Positions 1-13,400 of a stretch of DNA of 64,000 nucleotides are shown piece by piece; the stretch's first letter is position 1; each line of letters starts with the position of its first letter. Both the position numbers and the translations under genes were made by a program. This DNA comes from Apostichopus californicus (lineage: Eukaryota; Echinodermata; Holothuroidea; Aspidochirotida; Stichopodidae): positions 1-64,000 of the forward strand of contig JAIPMN010000179.1 of NCBI GenBank assembly GCA_020650975.1. Reading direction: 5' to 3'. The notes beneath the pieces are model-generated. The model worked only from the letters and a program-made list of their open reading frames with translations. It did not search any database and had not been told where the DNA came from.

Positions 1-1355
1 ATCTATATCTATCTAAGAATTACAATTTAGAAGGAAGCACACTGATCTGACAGTATACATACAGGAACATTTCAATGTGTCATCATGACTGAAAAATAAA
101 AGGGAAGTTGTTATTCTTTGGACCCACCAACATTGCAAATTGTGTGGGTTTAGTTCCCTCTTTCCTAGTAAAGCACATACCACAGAGACCTCTCAGTAAC
201 ATGAACAAACCAATTTTACCTACATTAGAGCTTACAAATAATGCAGAACAATGCAGAAAAATTTGTGATGTCATTGTCATCTGTTTTCTTTGTAAAGCGC
301 CTTGAGCAGTGGCTTTTGTCTACTGATTTGGTGCTATATAAGTCTCATTTATTATTATTATTATTATTAAACTGAGAAGTAGTGTTGTAAATAATTAATA
401 GGCTTCAGATCACCTCTTTCATGAGCTAACTAGACATCCAACATTACATATAGTAGATTGCTGAAGCAGCATATAGTAGGGTGTACTGATATGGCCACGT
501 CATGATCGTTAAAAGTCTGAATTCCGCTCCTGAATGCTTCAAACCTCTTTTTTCCACAGGATTTCAATAAACTTTTGATGTCTGATACTGTTGTCACAAG
601 CAGAACAAACCCTACAGTTTGCTTTAAAAATGATGGAACGTTTTTAACATTCAGTTCCAGCCATTCTACCAAAACATATTTCTACAACATGTTTGGGGTG
701 GCCATAGTGACTAATACTGGGAATTAGGGGAATGACTTGATTGGAACTAATGGCAGGAAATTGAGATCAATGGCAACAAATTATTTTCTAAATAACAATT
801 TACTCGTTAAGCTGTCACACAGTCCAACTGATTATGACCCAACTCAATAACTCGACCGACGTTACAGTAGGTGGTAAAGCTTGGACAGTCAGAGGAGGGG
901 GGGGGGGAGAGATGGGGTGGATAGTGTGTGTGTGCTTCAGACTAACACTGATCAAGATTCTGCTGGTTTAAGTCCCATCGGCTTCAATCGGGAAAGCGCT
1001 ACATAAACTGATCACATAACGTTTTCTTGACTGGCAGTTGGAAGTGTTCGGTGATTCACGACTAGAAGTACAGTTTTAAATGATGTGACCAATCATAGAG
1101 TAAAAACTTAGCATGTGACTAGACGACCTCCTCGATCAATGTGCACGGTGTCAGCTATAAGACCATGGGTTTTCACACGACAATCGAAAAATAAATCGAA
1201 CATATATCATTCTGTAGACCCCACTCGATCCCTCTGCAATTGAAATGCTAACCGTCAAATCTACCATTGCTTGAACGTAAACAAAGTAATTTATTGAAAG
1301 ATTTTCTCCCAGAATACACAGGATATTGGAAAGGGTAGAAGATATATTTTCTCAC
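1..1355 (-). other. Intron (downstream of exon g), left edge
   Basis: Non-coding sequence after the exon g donor. It holds a SINE-type 3' end at 291-369 and an 11-base G run at 897-907. An open stretch at 430-672 on the minus strand has no recognisable product. No sema exon continuing in phase 1 was found. Confidence 0.7.
291..369 (+). repeat. SINE-type 3' end with ATT tail
   Basis: The stretch reads TGTAAAGCGCCTTGAG, then after about 25 bases GGTGCTATATAAGT, then an ATT repeat tail (346-369). TGTAAAGCGCxTTGAG...GCTATATAA followed by (ATT)n is the recurrent 3' end of several metazoan SINE/LINE pairs. The 5' head was not recognised, so this is a truncated or unassigned copy. Confidence 0.55.
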
Positions 1356-1464
1356 CAAGCTCATCAAAATGAAGTGGGCTTTTCTCTGACACGGAACAAT
1401 TCAATGTGGCTTTCATGAAGGTTGTCCAGTTCTCCTCCAGGAGGAATTCTCCACCTACATCATT
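1356..1464 (-). CDS. sema5: Semaphorin exon g: NDVGG...[12 protein letters not shown]
   Basis: A 109-base exon, 36 codons plus one base. It begins [19 protein letters not shown], then [11 protein letters not shown] and LHFDEL. The block NDVGGxFLLExxWTTFMKAxLNCS is the strongest pointer to class 5; class 3 and 6 members have different residues after NDxGG. The acceptor is TTTCCCCCACAG and the donor G/GTGAGA. NCS is the conserved N-glycosylation site of the family. In Sema5 the next residues start FHLP/FFLP, entering in phase 1; no such exon is visible in the remaining 1355 bases, so it should lie beyond the left edge. Confidence 0.96.
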
Positions 1465-4400
1465 CTGTGGGGGAAACAAAAGGTGGAAGTCTTCATGAGA
1501 TTCTTTGAGAATGTGGAGGAGGGTCTAGGTGGAGGGGGAGGTGCATGCTCTTCTTCAAGGACCTGTACTTTGGTTTCCTGTTGTACATTGGTTGGCATTG
1601 TCACATCCGCAGCAACATTATGACGTGCTTTCGAGCGCTATGTGCGAAAGGAGAGGAATAATGCTCCAATGTTCTCGGGATACCAAGAAACCCACTATGG
1701 TATGCTTCTTATCAACACCACAAAATTGTAACATGTCTTTAGCAGCTATTGCATGAACAGCTACTACCGACGAAAAGGTTTTCGCGAGTAGGGACCCAGT
1801 CCTGAGTTTACCTGTAATCATCAATACGATATGAAGACACCTCTACGTGTAATAACACAGAAGGTTTACCACCCATCTGCCAATGAGAGCTATGGATACA
1901 TAGTGCTGAGCTGTGCTAAACATGATAGTTTAGACAGCTCCTGGGATGGGACATCTTATTGTTTATTACAATGCCAAAATCAGTGTCAATACAAGCAGCA
2001 AGTGGTAGCCCGCTTATAATTCTAATTTCCAGCACTTATGTCAATTTATTATGCATTGAATAGCGGGAAATCTATATATTAGTAAAATACTGATATGTAG
2101 CCCAAAGGAGAGGAAAATATGAAAGAATGCAGTTCTTAAAAAAAAACCTTTTTAAAGTCAAAAGTGATCATGATGACTTTATTGACTTGTTTTCTTCTGC
2201 CTTTATAGGAAGAAGCCCTATATATATACTTTTCCTACCACTTTAACCCAAAACGTTTGTTTGAAGAAAATACTGGGAATTCATTCACCTCAGGCTGCAG
2301 ATAATCAAATGAAAACAATGCATCGTAAAAATGGAGGATTCCATCTCCGTAAAGTATTATTTTTTCCACCAGTTGAAAAAGCATTATCTTAGGTGGGTGT
2401 CAAGTAGGAAATGTAAAAATACACTGGGGAACCCGGTCAGGGTGGGCCCTCGCTCCCCTCCGTGATATCTATTAAGATGAAACTGAGTAAGTTCAGTGAC
2501 TGAATTCAGATAAAGTACAACGATTCACAAATCTGTCTCTGGATTCGATGGCTTCATTTGTTGTTTCAAAGTTTCTTAATATCTTTCGAGATTTATTTTC
2601 GATGAAATGTAAGATGAGAAAAACATAGCAACAAAAGAGTCATCTCTATTGCAAGGAAGATGACGTGACCGGCAAGTAAAACTCTGACATCTCCACATTG
2701 CTGATATCCCATATCTTCACCTGCCTCCATCTACCCTCCCCCCCCCCCCCTGTTATCCTTGGCTGAGATAAACATCGCAACAAAAGAGTCATCTCTATTG
2801 CAAAGAAGAAGACGTGACAGGCACATAAAACTCTGACATCTCCACATTGCTGATATCCCATATCTTCACCTGCCTCCATCTACCCTCCCCCCCCCCCTGT
2901 TATCCTTCCATATGAGAAATGCTTTTGTTATAGTTTTCATTAAGTGAAAATGAAACGATTTGAAAATAAAGAAAAAGAAGAAAACTTTTATGAAATGATA
3001 TTGTGGTTATTTTCTGCAAAAAATTTCAAAACTTCAACACATGAAGTCACTTAGAGGCATATGCTCAGCAATTAACTTAACAGGATCATCTGATATTCCT
3101 TATTAAAGGTAAATTTTTGTGAAACGATACAATTCTTTGGTGACAATATTTGAATGAGATCATTTCATTCGCAAACACCCTTCGGATTATTGATTAACTA
3201 CTTCTCAGTGAATATCCTGCAATCCACTGTGATAAAATAAACATAGAATCACACATAAGCAGTGAAAGGTAAACACAAGTTCTATGAATAAATTAACAAT
3301 TTTAATCTCCTGATGACAGACAGAATAAATTTTTAAAAAGGTCAATGGATTCTGCATAGCAATCACCACCCCAGGCTGTGTTTAACTGCAAATATTTGCC
3401 TTTCAAGCATATGTAGGGGCATATACTTGTTTAATAATTAATACAGCTATTACATTATTTAGAATAAGACTACTTACTGGTTATGCACCATGTAGTCAAC
3501 TTTTCACAAAATCAAGGTTTGGGACATTTAACTCATGTTTTTTTTCCTATTATTGAAGTATAAAATTTACGGGAGTTCTATAAACAGCTGGAAAATGGAG
3601 GGTTACTTTACTGGTGTTCAAATGGATTACATATACTTGTTTAATAATAATACAGCTATTACATTATTTAGAATGAGAATACTGGTTATGCACCATATAG
3701 TCAACTTTTCACAAAATCAAGGTTTGGGACATTTAACTCATGTTTCTTTATTCTTATTCTTGAAGTGTAAAATTTACGAGGGTTAATTTACTGGTGTTCA
3801 ATGGAAATGAACGTTACCTTAAAAGGAGTGAAGACTTCCGCACAAAGAAACATCTGATGCCGGTAATCTGACCTAGTTTTGAATGAGGTGTAACAGAAGT
3901 GTTAGTCACCACCATCGATCCCAGAAAATACACACACAGCTTGCTGCCGTCAGTAATTAGACACTAGTGTACAGTCAATACATGCCGCTACAGTCAATAC
4001 CCACAACAGTGTACATAGCAGCGATGGACATCTCAGGTCCAGATAAAAGATAGCAAGGTATCACGTTTCATTACTGTCTGCATTGTGTAGTGACAAGAGA
4101 AAACTTCACTTGCAAGCAACGGAAAGTTAACTTTTTTCGGAGGGCGGCATGCGGTTTGGGGCGAGTCTTCAATACCTTTAAGATCTTGACATTATCAAAT
4201 AGTTCCTCAGGCTACCCTCTCCTAGAATAACATGGGATCATAAATCATACTTTTTGCAATATCTTTTTCTTTAAACAATACAATACTTCTGGATTCACTC
4301 AGTATGTTAGGGTTGACTTTTATCATCTTTTGGGGAAAAAATGTCAATGGACTATTTTCAGTCCATATTTTACTACAACCCCTGACAGCCTTCACAGACC

Positions 4401-7400
4401 AGTGGCTAATAATATACACTTTTAATGGTGAAATAATATGACATGGCTTCCAAAACCTTTTGGACATCTAAAAATTCCCTCAGGTTTATAAACTGCATTT
4501 TAGGTTCCCACCCTCCATTCAAATGTCAAAACTACTCACAATACAACAAATGGCAGATCTGTGTTTAAGCCCTACTGTAGGTATGTTGTCACTGTCAGTT
4601 ACGTATTCTCTCTGAATAAAACAATATTTATGAAGGACAAACTATAAAATATGAGATTCTCAAAATCCCACAACTGAAATTTGAAAGCCTAATATGAAAG
4701 AACTATTTGTGATGCAATGCTACAAAAATAAAAACTTCCTGTCTTCCAGTTACAGTTTTTATTATGTTTTCATTCTCAAGTCTCCTTGACAACCATGAAA
4801 ACGAGTTTGACATGTTTAAAGGCTCCTTTTTCAATTTTTCACAAGACAGTGGAGGGAGGCTGCACTAAAGGGAACAAAATGGACAAGATAATGTTCCATG
4901 TCTATATTTCTTTAAATCCCCCCCCCCCACCCCCTCCCTCTCACCCTTCCACTAATACCAAACCAACTTTTGGAAATCAACACCGAAAGTGAAAATTTAA
5001 TGGCAGGCTGTTATCTACAACAATTGTTTATGTATAAGATCAAGGACATTCGTCCATACTTACTGATAGTTGTACTAAGACATAATACATCATCTATTGC
5101 CAACTTTTCTAAAAGACATTTTATGATCAACTCTTCCTTGTTTGATCACTTGACATCCCACTTCTCCAACCACCTGATTTGCCCCTCCTTGAAAGAAGTT
5201 GTTTGGTCATCATGGCTTACCAAGTATAAATCAAAATAATTGATCACACTATTTAGTATTAACACACTCCTACCTTTTTTTCCCTCATCAATTGTATATT
5301 TTATATACAAGTGATCAAAATTTGATTGACAACATTTTTAAAGCAGCATTTGAGTTTTGAGCATTTTTCCAAACATATGAGTATATTTCTTGAAATAAGA
5401 AATTTTGATAACAACGAAACTAAGGCATCCTTCTAGATGTTTCATCACTATATGAAATGAATGTTCTTAATTAATGTGATTAATTAATGAATTTGATTCG
5501 ATCCTCAAGAATTCATCAACTGGACACTTTTATAGTGTATGTATAAAAACATGTAAAAAGAAAAACTTTCTACTTTTGTTTTGAACACTGAAACTTGACT
5601 AGACAAACTAATGAATGAATTGACTTTGTTATGGGATTTTGAGCATGGACTTTATTGAAATATTTATCAAGTTCAACTCTGCTTTATGAAGTTTATAGTG
5701 GCAAAATTCAATACTTTTCACCTCTACTTTACTATTTGAAATGACACTTGACAAGACATGACAAGATCCCCGTTAAGTACGTCATTAGATTTTAGCACTC
5801 AACAGCATCAAAGCATTCCAAAGGTCACTGTTCAATCAGCTACATACACACCATTACATCAGATTTTTTCTTTTTTTTAGCTGAACAGCATTGGACCTCC
5901 TTCTCTCCAATCACATCCCCTCACCCCCCCCCTCCCCCTCTCCTTGTATTCAATATTATCCTTAGTCAAGACTTTGTGATCACAGCTAGACTGTTTAGAA
6001 ACCCCTCCTAAACTGAACCTGTAAATCATTTACACTTGTACTGCCGATGGCTGTTGAACTCTGGAAAATGTCACCCCAGTTTCCCTGAAGAGCTAAGCAA
6101 TCAAATACAATGTATAATAATAGCAACACAGGATACATAACATGTGTAATATAAATGCAGCGTGTCTGTTATCAGTCTTTTCTTTATGTGTTTCTTCTCT
6201 TTTTCTCTCCCCCCCCCCCCCCTTCATTCATATATTGATTGGTAGAGCATTAGCCCTATGTTGTGAAAAGTGTAATGTTAAAAGATCCAAGAGACTGTTT
6301 CTAATTTTATTTGTTTTATAAAATGCCAGAGACATATTACTTTGGGAGGAAGATCAAATTTCAGTCACAAATAACTCTTCAAACTCTCCAGAGTGTGTGC
6401 CAGTCAAACATAGACCTAGTTTGCTTAAATTTTCCAAGTTGGCCTTAAATTACCTGTAGAGGCCATACTGTTCTATATTGACACTATAGCTGTTTGAAAT
6501 ATATTACCAATTGACATATTATCTAGTGAATATGATCGCAAATGATGAGATTGAAAATGGCAGGATGTACGATGGATACATGGGAGGGGGAGGGGGGGGA
6601 GGATAAACAGACAATATGATAAGAAAACAGTAGGAGGAAATATCACTCATAAATGTTTTGTTTAATAACTTTCAAGCATTATTTCTCATAGTGGACAAGT
6701 ATTCTCCGAATACTGTGATCAATTATGAAGGTAGTATATATTACTATTGCAAGTGAAATTGCCTCTAGTGCAAAAGTAACTCAAACAAGATTTCGTTCCG
6801 TGCTGGATACTAGCGAGGGTAACGTAATGTGACATATGAAGGCACCTAATTGAAAGTTGATATGTAAATGATGCAATGAAAATACGCCCGCTCTTGTTGT
6901 TTTCCTGTGCGTTTTATCGATCGGTTCTACGGTTGGGAGTTTTTAATTTCTTGACCAGTGTGGCGGGCATTGCTGTAAATCAGTGGTAGATATACGGAAG
7001 ACGCTGGCCGGCTGTCAGCTATAGGTGCTCGGGTTGATTTGCTGATTGCTAGGCATTTCATAGAGCAGGTTTATCAAGCTGCAACTGGAGCATGTGATTG
7101 CAGGTGAAAAGATATCCTCTTTGAATATTGGCCGGATAAACGGGAGAAGGGGGAGAATGATCGACAGATAGGACAGGAAACTACAGAGCCATATATTCAT
7201 TGCATCATTTACATGTCAAACTTTCAATTGTCACAGAATGTTACCCTTGCTAGTGATATATGGGAGGGGGAAGGGGGGTGTTGAAGGTAGGGTAGAAGAT
7301 AGGGGAGCGAGTCAGGAAGGGAAAGAGAGAGGATGAGTTGCTTAAAATCCCTGAATTTCTGGAAAATAGCCAGCATATAGAGCAAAACAATAAAAGGACG

Positions 7401-10400
7401 TATGGAAGCTCCAAGATGTGAATGCTGCTTTATAGTGACACAAATAAAACTCTGAAGTTTTACCACATTCACATAAACTTAATAAACCCTGGTTATATGT
7501 TGCTGTTAAAGATCAGGATTTCTTAGCCCCTCATGATTCTAGACTGACCTGCAAACCATTACAGATCAGTGTTTAGCACATGATTTACTTATGTTGTAAC
7601 CTTTAAAATTCAACCATTTTTAGATTGAATGTGAACATTTCATTTCCTGCATCGAGTTGCATTTTCGAATTATTTCAAAATTTGTTGATCTGGTGGCTCC
7701 ATGGTTTGTTATTCGAGGGGGCTTATAATTTCTACTAACGTTAATAACCGCCGCGTGTCTGAACCCCGAAAGATTAATCCATATCAAACGGAGCAATGAA
7801 TGAAATAATCACTCACTACAGGGGTCCTTTGAATCAAAATTGCTTAAATGGTCTGATAAATTGCAAATCATTTTTTGATGAATCGTTATGTTTGATGAAA
7901 CGTTGCTGAGCGCTGCGAGTCAAACCTATGATGTTCTCTTTACAATCCAGCACGTAGTCATAGGGAGCATCCTCCTGTGTTCATCCTTGACCAGAGGAGC
8001 TTGGAGCATCTAACTCTTTTTTTTTCGGCAGTAGGTGATTTGGTCAAGTTTCCCTCAAGGATATCAAGGTCAATGATTCCCCCTATTTGGCCTGACAAGA
8101 TTTATCTTCAATTTCATGGTTTGGAGATCCAATGTCATACCAATCTGTCAGATATTGATTTAATAACTGTGCTAAAATCTAAAAGCATGTCACCTTCATC
8201 CTGAGCTACATGTCCAATACCCTTAAGGCTTTGTTTACCAAACTCATCATCAATCAACAATCAATTTGGATTCACCTTCTATAAAACCACAGAAGGATTT
8301 CAGAACAATTTTTTTTATGGTTAGTGTAGAGAAAACTTTCACTGTAGATATTATCACCTTCAAAAAGTGGCTCTAAAGGTCATCAAATCGACCTCAAACT
8401 TTATTTAGAGTGCTATAAAATTGCTAGAATTTTTCAAAAGTACTTTCCTTGAGGTGATGATGCTTCATATATTACTCCCAGCATTGAGGATTGTTAGAAT
8501 AGACCATAAAATATCCAGCCAGTTATGAGTTTTCTAATGCTAATACCTCTCTAAACTGTACTTCCAAGTCATGCTTCCAAAGCACTCGCACTGACAGTAT
8601 GAACAGTTCCTAACCTTTATCTGGTTCTAATGCTAATACCACTCTATACTGTCCTCTCATATCATGCTTCCAAGCACCCGTACTGATAGTACAAACAGTT
8701 TGTATAACTTTTATCTGATACAAACATGATATTCATACTGCTCATACTGACGCCTCGAAGCGGAAAATGAAAGTACAGTATAGAAAAACTTGTCCCAACT
8801 GGGTGAAATATCTCAGTGTGGATGACTACTTGTTTGAGTGGTAGTAAAATGAATGCTTTTGCAAATGTGAGCATGGGTGGTCAATAATCTGGCTTTTCTA
8901 GCAAATTTGGACGCAATACTGATGACGACATTTAAACTTGAATGAAGCTGCTGAAATCTAGTTTGTGTCTTTATGAACAGCAACCAGGCTTATAACAACT
9001 AATATATTCAAAAGGTGCCACACATTCCTGAAGAGAAAATACATCAGAGATGCAGTTGGAATGTTATGTAATATTAATAGTATTTTACACTAATTTGGTT
9101 AAAAACCTAGTAACCTCTGACAGACCTCTTGCAAAACAATGCGTGGGAAAAAATCTCAAAAAGTATGTGATGAAATTTATTGAATATTTTTGTTGTTTCT
9201 TAAATGTATCTACACATATGACAGAAGCTGGGAGAGACTGATTTCCCCAAAGGATGTGATGGATAGGCCCTCGCTGGGGTGTCAAATGAGCTAACCCAGT
9301 CTTCAGCTGTGCTTATGTCAACAGCAGACTGAATTTCCCAATACATGAATGATGCCATTTCATTTTTTTTTTTTTTCTTACTTTGCAACAGTAGCTGTCA
9401 CGACTCTTTCCTCAGGAAACAATTTCGCACCTGTTTTGCACGCTTCTATTGTTCTAATGTTTCATCCAAATTTGAAAACAACATATACTCTGCATAAAAG
9501 TTAAACACAAATCATGCACGTATTTTTGTCCTGCTTTTGTGAACTTCCCCTCACCCCCCCCCCCCTAATTTTTTTTTTCATCTATGAACCACCTTACTTT
9601 AAAGTTGAACTGGAATCTTTGTAAGACTAAAACGGATGGATATTCAGTCCAGAAACTTTCAGGTGAATGAGATACATGAGTATGCCAGTGTTGTAGAGAT
9701 GCGGAGTACCCCTATGTAACTTTACTCAGGATGATGCTAAAATGGTCTACGACTTTCCACAGCTTCAGCCAGCTCATGATGAATGCTTTCATAGTATTCT
9801 TAGTGTTCATAGCATTCTTAGTATTCTTCCTTGTAGAAGTCAAGAACTTCTCTGGTTTTCACTTCCACTTGCTAATCCTTGGTTTCCGGTTGGTTTCTGA
9901 ACAAACACTTAGTCGGTAATCAAATTTGCTATAAATTATTAATAAGCTATTCATTTTTATTTATTTTATTACAAAGGAAAGAAAAGCAGAGGTTAAACCT
10001 TACCTTACATACTCTGGCAACTCGAGAATAAATTACCTACGAAAGAAAAAGAAGAAGAGAAACATAAATAAACAGTTGCTGCTGATTTAGATACAAAGAG
10101 TTCAATCTGTGTATTAATACACAAAAATAAAATTTTATATCTAATTCTCAGATTCAAACTGACACAAAACATACACGTATATTTATATAACACAGTTTAT
10201 TTCAATCCTACCAATTCTTTTTTTTTAAATTCCTTAAAATACAAATACTGGAAGTCATGAATAAGAGGGGAATAGGTCCAGGTGGGGATACAGGAGGGAG
10301 GGGTATGTGGGTTGAACTCTCCATCAAATAGTTCTTCTGGTTTCTGCATCAGGGGCCCACACACTGGCCCACCATGATAAATACACATTACGAGCAGCAT

Positions 10401-13400
10401 ATTGGTACCGAGAATGAACTAGTGCACGGTGATATTTAATAATTTAGTTGACAAATAAGCTGTTCTCCTTTTGGTTTCCCGAACAGGAAAACTATGGAGT
10501 CACTCTTACCGACCTTGCAAATTTGTGAGGGGAACCGTGGATTACAAAGTGGGCTATGACTATACCGCAGATAGCAAAGTCGGTATTTACTTTACAGTTA
10601 GATTCGTCCAACAGGGCAGCATACAGAAACGTTGTACTCAAAGCCAAAGCCAAAGTGAATTAATCAGGTCACACATCAGGAGTCTATGCATGCTAAGTAA
10701 TTCACTACCGCCCTCACTACTTTTCGGGAAACATTTCATACTGTAGTTTTGATTTTTCTTTTTCCTGGTTCAGGTGAAGAGCGGGGAGCCATTGGATGTA
10801 GTTTGTCTGATGTAGTTTGTGGATGATATCATCTTGAAAGTTTCTATAATTAAGCCGCATTTTAATGAACGTCTTGCTTAATATGTCAGCTGCGCAGATC
10901 ACAAACAATTAAAGTTGATTGGAAATCCAATACTGTGTAATCTAATATGTACTGCGTTTCTCAGTTTACACGATTCTGATACCATCCGCAAAGCCATCGC
11001 TGATTATCTTCCCTGTTAATTGGATTTGCCAAGATCTCACGACCAAAATGTGATTTCATTTGGATTCATCAAAAGGAAATTCTTTGCCTAGCAACCAAAC
11101 ACAAACCTACAATTTTTTAAAAAGGTAACGGTACACAGTCGCATTCGATACCTCCAGGGAATGGATACGATTAATGCAAACCCTTATCAATCAATGATTG
11201 CGTTTATTAAATTTATCGTCACATGAAGTGGGAGGCAGTAACAGAGGAGGAGGAGAACAGAGAACAGGGATGCATGACGCAGCTGACAATTTGATCAACT
11301 TGAAGAAAGGAAAAATAAATATTGTGAAGTTTACAAATTTAGAGAGCATCTTGATAAGGATGAGGCTACAGGTTGATTTTATTTTGTAAAGGAGATCCTC
11401 AGACCCAGCTTTCAACACTATTATGTCCCTTTTCCATGTTACATGTGATATTCATCAGAATTTGCATATAATGCCCTATGTGCAAGAGCAGACTTGAGTA
11501 AGTCTAAAATTGACATATCAGAGTAAGAACCAAAATAGAATATTGTTCTCTTTATTAATGTAAGACTTCATGCCCTTTTTGTATGATATTAAAAGCCATC
11601 ATTTTAGAGCCTTAACAGCCACATTTTAGTGATTTACTAGGGTTTCAAAGCTGAATATATTGAAAAACTAGAAGAAGTTAATATGATCTTGGACTAAAAC
11701 ATATCCAGACTAGAATTCTAACCTTAAGTCACCCATTAAATTTTGAGGTCACTCTGGTTACAAGGTAGGTCTTGAACCTCCCATTCCCAGGGCAAGGAGT
11801 AAGGAAGATCTCATCACAGCTATAAAATGTCCCAAAACTATTGTAAATTATTATCTTTTATATAGTGACCACAGACCCTTTTGTTTATTATTCTGGTATT
11901 TTAGTAAAAAAAAAAGCAAGTCATAAATAATACCTCCCTTCCAATTTGTCCTAAAAACTTGCAATCTCCATGGTCACTTAGATCCATGTAAACCTATGCA
12001 TGCTCTGATTCCACTGATCACAGACGAAACAAAGCTGGTTTGCAAAAATTGAGCAGTTTCAGGCACAAAAAAAAAAAAATCAAGTTTTAAGTGAAAGTGG
12101 TTGTGGTGAAAGGTCTGATAAGAATACATCAACAAAGTTATCTTGAAAGTATAAAGGTTTTCTAGTACTTTCCATGGAGATAAAGAATATATATCATCAC
12201 CAGATAAATCACATACTAACTTTCTGGTATTTGGGATTATAACCAAAATATAACGCCCTTTTAACATATTTTGCAGACCAAACCCAGCCATGATGATAGT
12301 TCAATTTACACGTTAATTTATATTGTCCATATGTCTGGATGAATACTCTCTATTCTACATTGCTAATGGGAACAGTAAAATCGAAGTGAAGATGCAGGGA
12401 AAGGGGTATAGGTGCCATGGACTGACTTTTTTTTATAGCAAAGTTTGGACAATTTCAGTAGGACAGATATATATACTACTTTAAGTTTTGTTACCTTGTT
12501 TCTACTACCTTGAACGTGAAATTGCAAAACAACATCCATGTATAAATTACATCCATGTATCTTGTCAGATATTTTCTGCATCCTTCAGGATATTTCATGT
12601 GCAACTTAATTTTACTCGGACCAAAGTTTTCAAATCTACTTGGTTCTAGATCATATGGCTGATACCGAACAGCAATGCATAAATTGATGCTGGATTTGTT
12701 GCTTGAAAAGCTGCGGTATTTTGCCCCTTAAACAGTGACAATTAAGAGATAAAATTCCTTCGGAATCATGTTTTTCATTTCCATAAGTAGGAAGAAACAT
12801 CAATCTCCCCCTCCCTTGCCACTTCCACTGGCCCCATCTCCATCTCCTCATCTAGACTTTTACTTCCTGCATCCCAAAAGTGTCTTCTCTCATAACTCTC
12901 ATAAATTCCCTCCAGAAATAAGCATGTAGATTTAAAAATCCCCGTCCATAATATTTCTCTACCCTTACCCAAATATATATATATATTCCTAGCCTTGAGT
13001 GTCTCTCTGAAATTTGAGAAACATTTCCGCAAAAATGACAACTTAAGTAGTTAATGCCCGTCCTCCATGCTAGCCAGCGTTGAGATTCACAGACTTTGAT
13101 CAAAATGACTGAATTGTGATTATTTTTTTCTGTTTACAGAGTAAATGTAGCACATCAAGCACCCATGCTCCATTTTGTTGATGTTTCTGAGCCTTATCTT
13201 CTAAGTAGCAGCTGATTTGATAAGGATTCATTTCAATCATTGCAGATCTTTCATTAAGTCCTAGCTACTTTAATGGAACAACTTTTCCAGAAATCCAGCA
13301 AACTTATTTTGATTTACTGAAAGTGAATTTTTTCAATTTTACATCTTAATGCAAGATCAAGGATTCAATTTCATGGTGATGATGATGGAATGGTCACATA

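Larger units (their letters stand above)
1465..10003 (-). other. Intron between exons f and g
   Basis: 8539 bases of intron. It contains a 149-base tandem duplication (2621-2907), a second duplication of about 200 bases (3421-3805), a TTAA-flanked MITE (3819-4181), a 93-base duplication (8534-8720), and C runs at 2738, 2887, 4918, 5924, 6209 and 9554. G-rich patches lie at 6581-6600 and 7261-7278. The remainder is AT-rich sequence in which no gene is visible. Confidence 0.8.

Noticed and set aside
430-672. Minus-strand open frame of 80 codons near the left edge.
   Set aside because: No recognisable motif, no matching phase for the sema gene, no splice sites that would join it.
960-1012. GGGAAAGCGCTACATAAACT, resembling the SINE tail motif near 291.
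   Set aside because: Too short and without an ATT tail; may be a fragment but cannot be supported.
1529-1824. Overlapping open frames on both strands.
   Set aside because: Neither product resembles a known family, and both lack start or splice context; chance frames in an intron fit.
9382-9405. A possible microexon on the minus strand reading SRDSYCCK before GTAAG, at the place expected for the VCK exon.
   Set aside because: It lacks a pyrimidine tract and matches the family poorly; the exon at 10004-10036 matches [11 protein letters not shown] exactly with strong splice sites.
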